A stretch of DNA of 64,000 nucleotides, taken from NCBI GenBank assembly GCA_950097015.1, contig CATNEN010000039.1, positions 7,332,501 to 7,396,500 of the forward strand, given 5' to 3'. Shown here in pieces: positions 61,101 to 64,000 of the stretch. Both the position numbers and the translations under genes were made by a program. The notes under the pieces were generated by a model, which saw nothing but the letters and a program-made list of their open reading frames with translations, ran no database searches and was not told where the DNA came from. The DNA comes from Macrostomum hystrix. Taxonomy: Eukaryota > Platyhelminthes > Macrostomidae. Numbering within the stretch: the first letter of the stretch is position 1; every line of letters begins with the position of its first letter.

Positions 61101-64000
61101 ACATGGAGACCTCGACAGCTGCTTCAACAGTAGCCAGCTCGTCAGCACACGTCGAGACCTCGACAGCTGCATCAACAGTAGCCAGCTCGACACCACACAT
61201 GGAGACCTCGACAGCTGCTTCAACAGTAGCTAGCACTTCACCGCACTTCGAGACCTCGACAGCTGCTTCTGGATCCACAGCAGCTCCTGGATCAACAGCA
61301 TCGACAACTGCTTCAACAGTAGCCAGCTCGACACCACACATGGATACCACGACAGCTACTTCAACAGTAGCTAGCACTTCACCGCACATCGAGACCTCGA
61401 CAGCTGCTTTTGGATCCACAGCAGTTCCTGGATCAACAGAATCGACAGCTGCTTCAATAGTAGCCAGCTCGTCAGCAAACGTCGAGACCTCGACAGCTGC
61501 ATCAACAGTAGCCAGCTCGACACCACACATGGAGACCTCGACAGCTGCTTCAACAGTAGCCAGCTCGACACCACACATGGAGACCTCGACAGCTGCTTCA
61601 ACAGTAGCCAGCTCGTCACCGCACGTCGCGACCTCGACAGCTGCTTCAACAGTAGCCAGCTCGTCACCGCACGTCGAGACCTCGACAGCTGCTTCAACAG
61701 TAGCCAGCACTTCACCGCACATCAAGACCTCGACAGCTGCTTCTGGATCCACAGCAGCTCCTGGATCAACAGAATCGACAGCTGCTTCAACAGCAGCTAG
61801 CACGTCACCATACGTCGAGACCTCGACAGCTGCATCAACAGTAGCCAGCTCGACACCACACATGGAGACCTCGACAGCTGCTTCAACAGTAGCTAGCACG
61901 TCACCACACATGGAGACCTCGACAGCTGCTTCAACAGTAGCCAGCTCGTCACCGCACGTCGAGACCTCGACAGCTGCTTCAACAGTAGCCAGCTCGACAC
62001 CACTCATGGAGACCACGACAGCTGCTTCAACAGTAGCCAGCTCGTCACCACACGTCGAGACCTCGACAGCTGCATCAACAGTAGCCAGCTCGACACCACA
62101 CATGGAGACCTCGACAGCTGCTTCAACAGTAGCTAGCACGTCACCACACATGGAGACCTCGACAGCTGCTTCAACAGTAGCTAGCTCGTCACCGCACGTC
62201 GAGACCTCGACAGCTACTTCAACAGTAGCCAGCTCGACACCACACATGGAGACCACGACAGCTGCTTCAACAGTAGCCAGCTCGTCACCACACGTCGAGA
62301 CCTCGACAGCTGCTTCAACAGTAGCCATCTCGTCACCACACATGGAGACCTCGACAGCTGCTTCAACAGTAGCCATCTCGTCACCACACATGGAGACCTC
62401 GACAGCTGCTTCAACAGTAGCCAGCACGTCACCGCACGTCGCGACCTCGACAGCTGCTTCAACAGTAGCCAGCTCGTCACCGCACGTCGAGACCTCGACA
62501 GCTGCTTCAACAGTAGCCAGCTCGACACCACACATGGAGACCACGACAGCTGCTTCAACAGTAGCCAGCTCGTCACCGCACGTCGAGACTTCGACAGCTG
62601 CTTCAACAGTAGCCATCTCGTCACCACACGTCGAGACCTCGACAGCTGCTTCAAACGTTGCTAGCACGTCACCACACGTCGAGACCTCGACAGCTGCTTC
62701 AACAGTAGCCAGCTCGACACCACACATAGAGACCACGACAGCTCCTTCAACAGTAGCTAGCACTTCACCACACATCGAGACCTCGACAGCTGCTTCTGGA
62801 TCCACAGCAGCTCCTGGATCAACAGCATCGACAACTGCTTCAACAGCAGCCAGCTCGTCAGCACACGTCGAGACCTCGACAGCTGCATCAACAGTAGCCA
62901 GCTCGTCACCGGACGTCGAGACCTCGACAGCTGCTTCAACAGTAGCCAGCTCGTCACCGCACGTCGAGACCTCGACAGCTGCTTCAACAGTAGCCAGCTC
63001 GTCACCGCACGTCGAGACCTCGACAGCTGCTTCAACAGTAGCCAGCTCGACACCACACATGGAGACCACGACAGCTGCTTCAACAGTAGCCAGCTCGTCA
63101 CCACACGTCGAGACTTCGACAGCTGCTTCAACAGTAGCTAGCACTTCACCACACATCGAGACCTCGACAGCTGCTTCTGGATCCACAGCAGCTCCTGGAT
63201 CAACAGCATCGACAGCTGCTTCAACAGTAGCCAGCTCGTCAGCACACGTCGAGACCTCGACAGCTGCATCAACAGTAGCCAGTACGTCACCACACATGGA
63301 GACCTCGACAGCTGCTTCAACAGTAGCCAGCTCGACACCACACATGGAGACCTCGACAGCTGCTTCAACAGTAGCCAGCTCGTCACCGCACGTCGAGACC
63401 TCGACTGCTGCTTCAACAGTAGCCAGCACGTCACTACACATCGAGACCTCGACAGCTGCTTCTGGATCCACAGCAGCTCCTGGATCAACAGCATCGACAA
63501 CTGCTTCAACAGCAGCTAGCACGTCAGCACACGTAGAGACCTCGACAGCTACTTCAACAGTAGCCAGCGCGACACCACACATGGAGACCTTGACAGCTGC
63601 TTCAACAGTAGCCAGCTCGTCACCACACATGGAGACTTCGACAGCTGCATCAACAGTAGCCAGTACGTCACAACATATCGAGATCTCGACAGCTGCTTTA
63701 ACATTTGCTAGCACGTCACCACACGTCGAGACCTCGACAGCTGCTTCAACAGTAGCTAGCACTTCACCACACATCGAGACCTCGACAGCTGCTTCAACAG
63801 TAGCTAGCACGTCACCACACATGGAGACCTCGACAGCTGCTTCAACAGTAGCCAGCTCGACACCACACATGGAGACCTCGACAGCTGCTTCAACAGTAGC
63901 CAGCTCGTCACCACACGTCGAGACCTCGACAGCTGCTTCAACAGTAGCCAGCACGTCACCACACATCGAGACCTCGACAGCTGCTTCTGGATCCACAGCA
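58165..64000 (+). CDS. Secreted or surface mucin-like repeat protein (partial, runs off the window)
   Basis: Exon 1 (58165-58231) encodes MRPGGMRLRRLLLLLWIACF and the start of a cleavage region: a classic signal peptide. Intron 58232-58499 has donor GGTGAG and acceptor ACAAG. The split codon G|GC gives Gly, and exon 2 (58500 onward) is open to the window end. It starts with STASNTTTGMEVTTT and then, from about 58670, consists of 16-residue units ETSTAASTVASSSPHV, punctuated about a dozen times by STAASGSTAAPGST. Thr, Ser and Ala dominate with one Pro per unit and no Cys, as in O-glycosylated mucin tandem repeats. A secreted, heavily O-glycosylated product is inference. The acceptor has a poor pyrimidine tract, so the exon 1 link is good but unproven. 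The C terminus lies outside. The opposite strand is open for 1841 codons, judged a shadow. Confidence 0.78.
58670..64000 (+). repeat. 48-bp coding minisatellite of the mucin exon
   Basis: Tandem 48-bp units, core GAGACCTCGACAGCTGCTTC, with alternating CACATG/CACGTC at the unit end. Longer composite units contain TCTGGATCCACAGCAGCTCC. An 858-bp higher-order repeat is visible on the left. Confidence 0.95.

Noticed and set aside
58471..63996. 1841-codon open frame on the - strand as a real protein gene
   Set aside because: No signal or domain. It is fully explained by a 48-bp repeat lacking antisense stops. The + strand offers a promoter, signal peptide, splice phase and mucin-like composition.

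Overview
This is animal nuclear DNA. The genes are interrupted by GT-AG introns, use the standard genetic code and encode metazoan protein families, in GC-rich exons set in AT-rich intergenic sequence. There are no operons, ribosome binding sites or CRISPR arrays. THAP and FLYWCH/MULE transposons, tRNA-derived SINEs and very abundant minisatellites suggest an invertebrate bilaterian. A free-living flatworm or another lophotrochozoan is my guess and nothing more.

Layout. (1) 1-2032, + strand: last two exons of a type II PIP kinase (PIP4K2); its upstream intron is a 21-bp minisatellite. (2) 2235-7153: intergenic sequence with 35-bp and 44-bp arrays. (3) 7154-8560, - strand: complete three-exon protein-L-isoaspartate methyltransferase (PCMT1). 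(4) 10511-18831, + strand: complete six-exon AMP deaminase; every intron carries a different tandem array, and a SINE abuts one 3' splice site. (5) 20606-28915, - strand: two-exon FAM43-like PTB protein. Its 7.6-kb intron holds a Mutator-like (MULE) transposon with long, minisatellite-bearing inverted repeats. A P-superfamily element with 32-bp terminal repeats and a perfect 8-bp target duplication is inserted inside the MULE transposase reading frame. (6) 30104-31696, - strand: intronless coiled-coil/NHL protein resembling a TRIM without a RING. (7) 32474-33557: truncated duplicate of the 5' end of the next gene, followed by a THAP relic. (8) 38710-45585 or beyond, + strand: PDXDC1, a probable PLP pseudo-decarboxylase, with six phase-0 exons. 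(9) 45690-55041: very large minisatellite fields, including one of 3.9 kb built from splice-donor-like 23-bp units, and another SINE. (10) 58165 to the window end, + strand: signal-peptide exon plus a giant Thr/Ser/Ala-rich mucin-type repeat exon. The very long open frame on its opposite strand looks like a shadow.

The genes are unrelated housekeeping or signalling genes (phosphoinositide signalling, protein repair, purine metabolism, an adaptor, a surface mucin), and I see no functional cluster. The distinctive feature is architectural. From coordinates, roughly 18-19 kb is non-coding tandem repeat, in about 25 arrays with almost as many different units, most of them inside introns and several touching splice sites. 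The second highlight is the nested transposon, whose insertion history can be read to the base.
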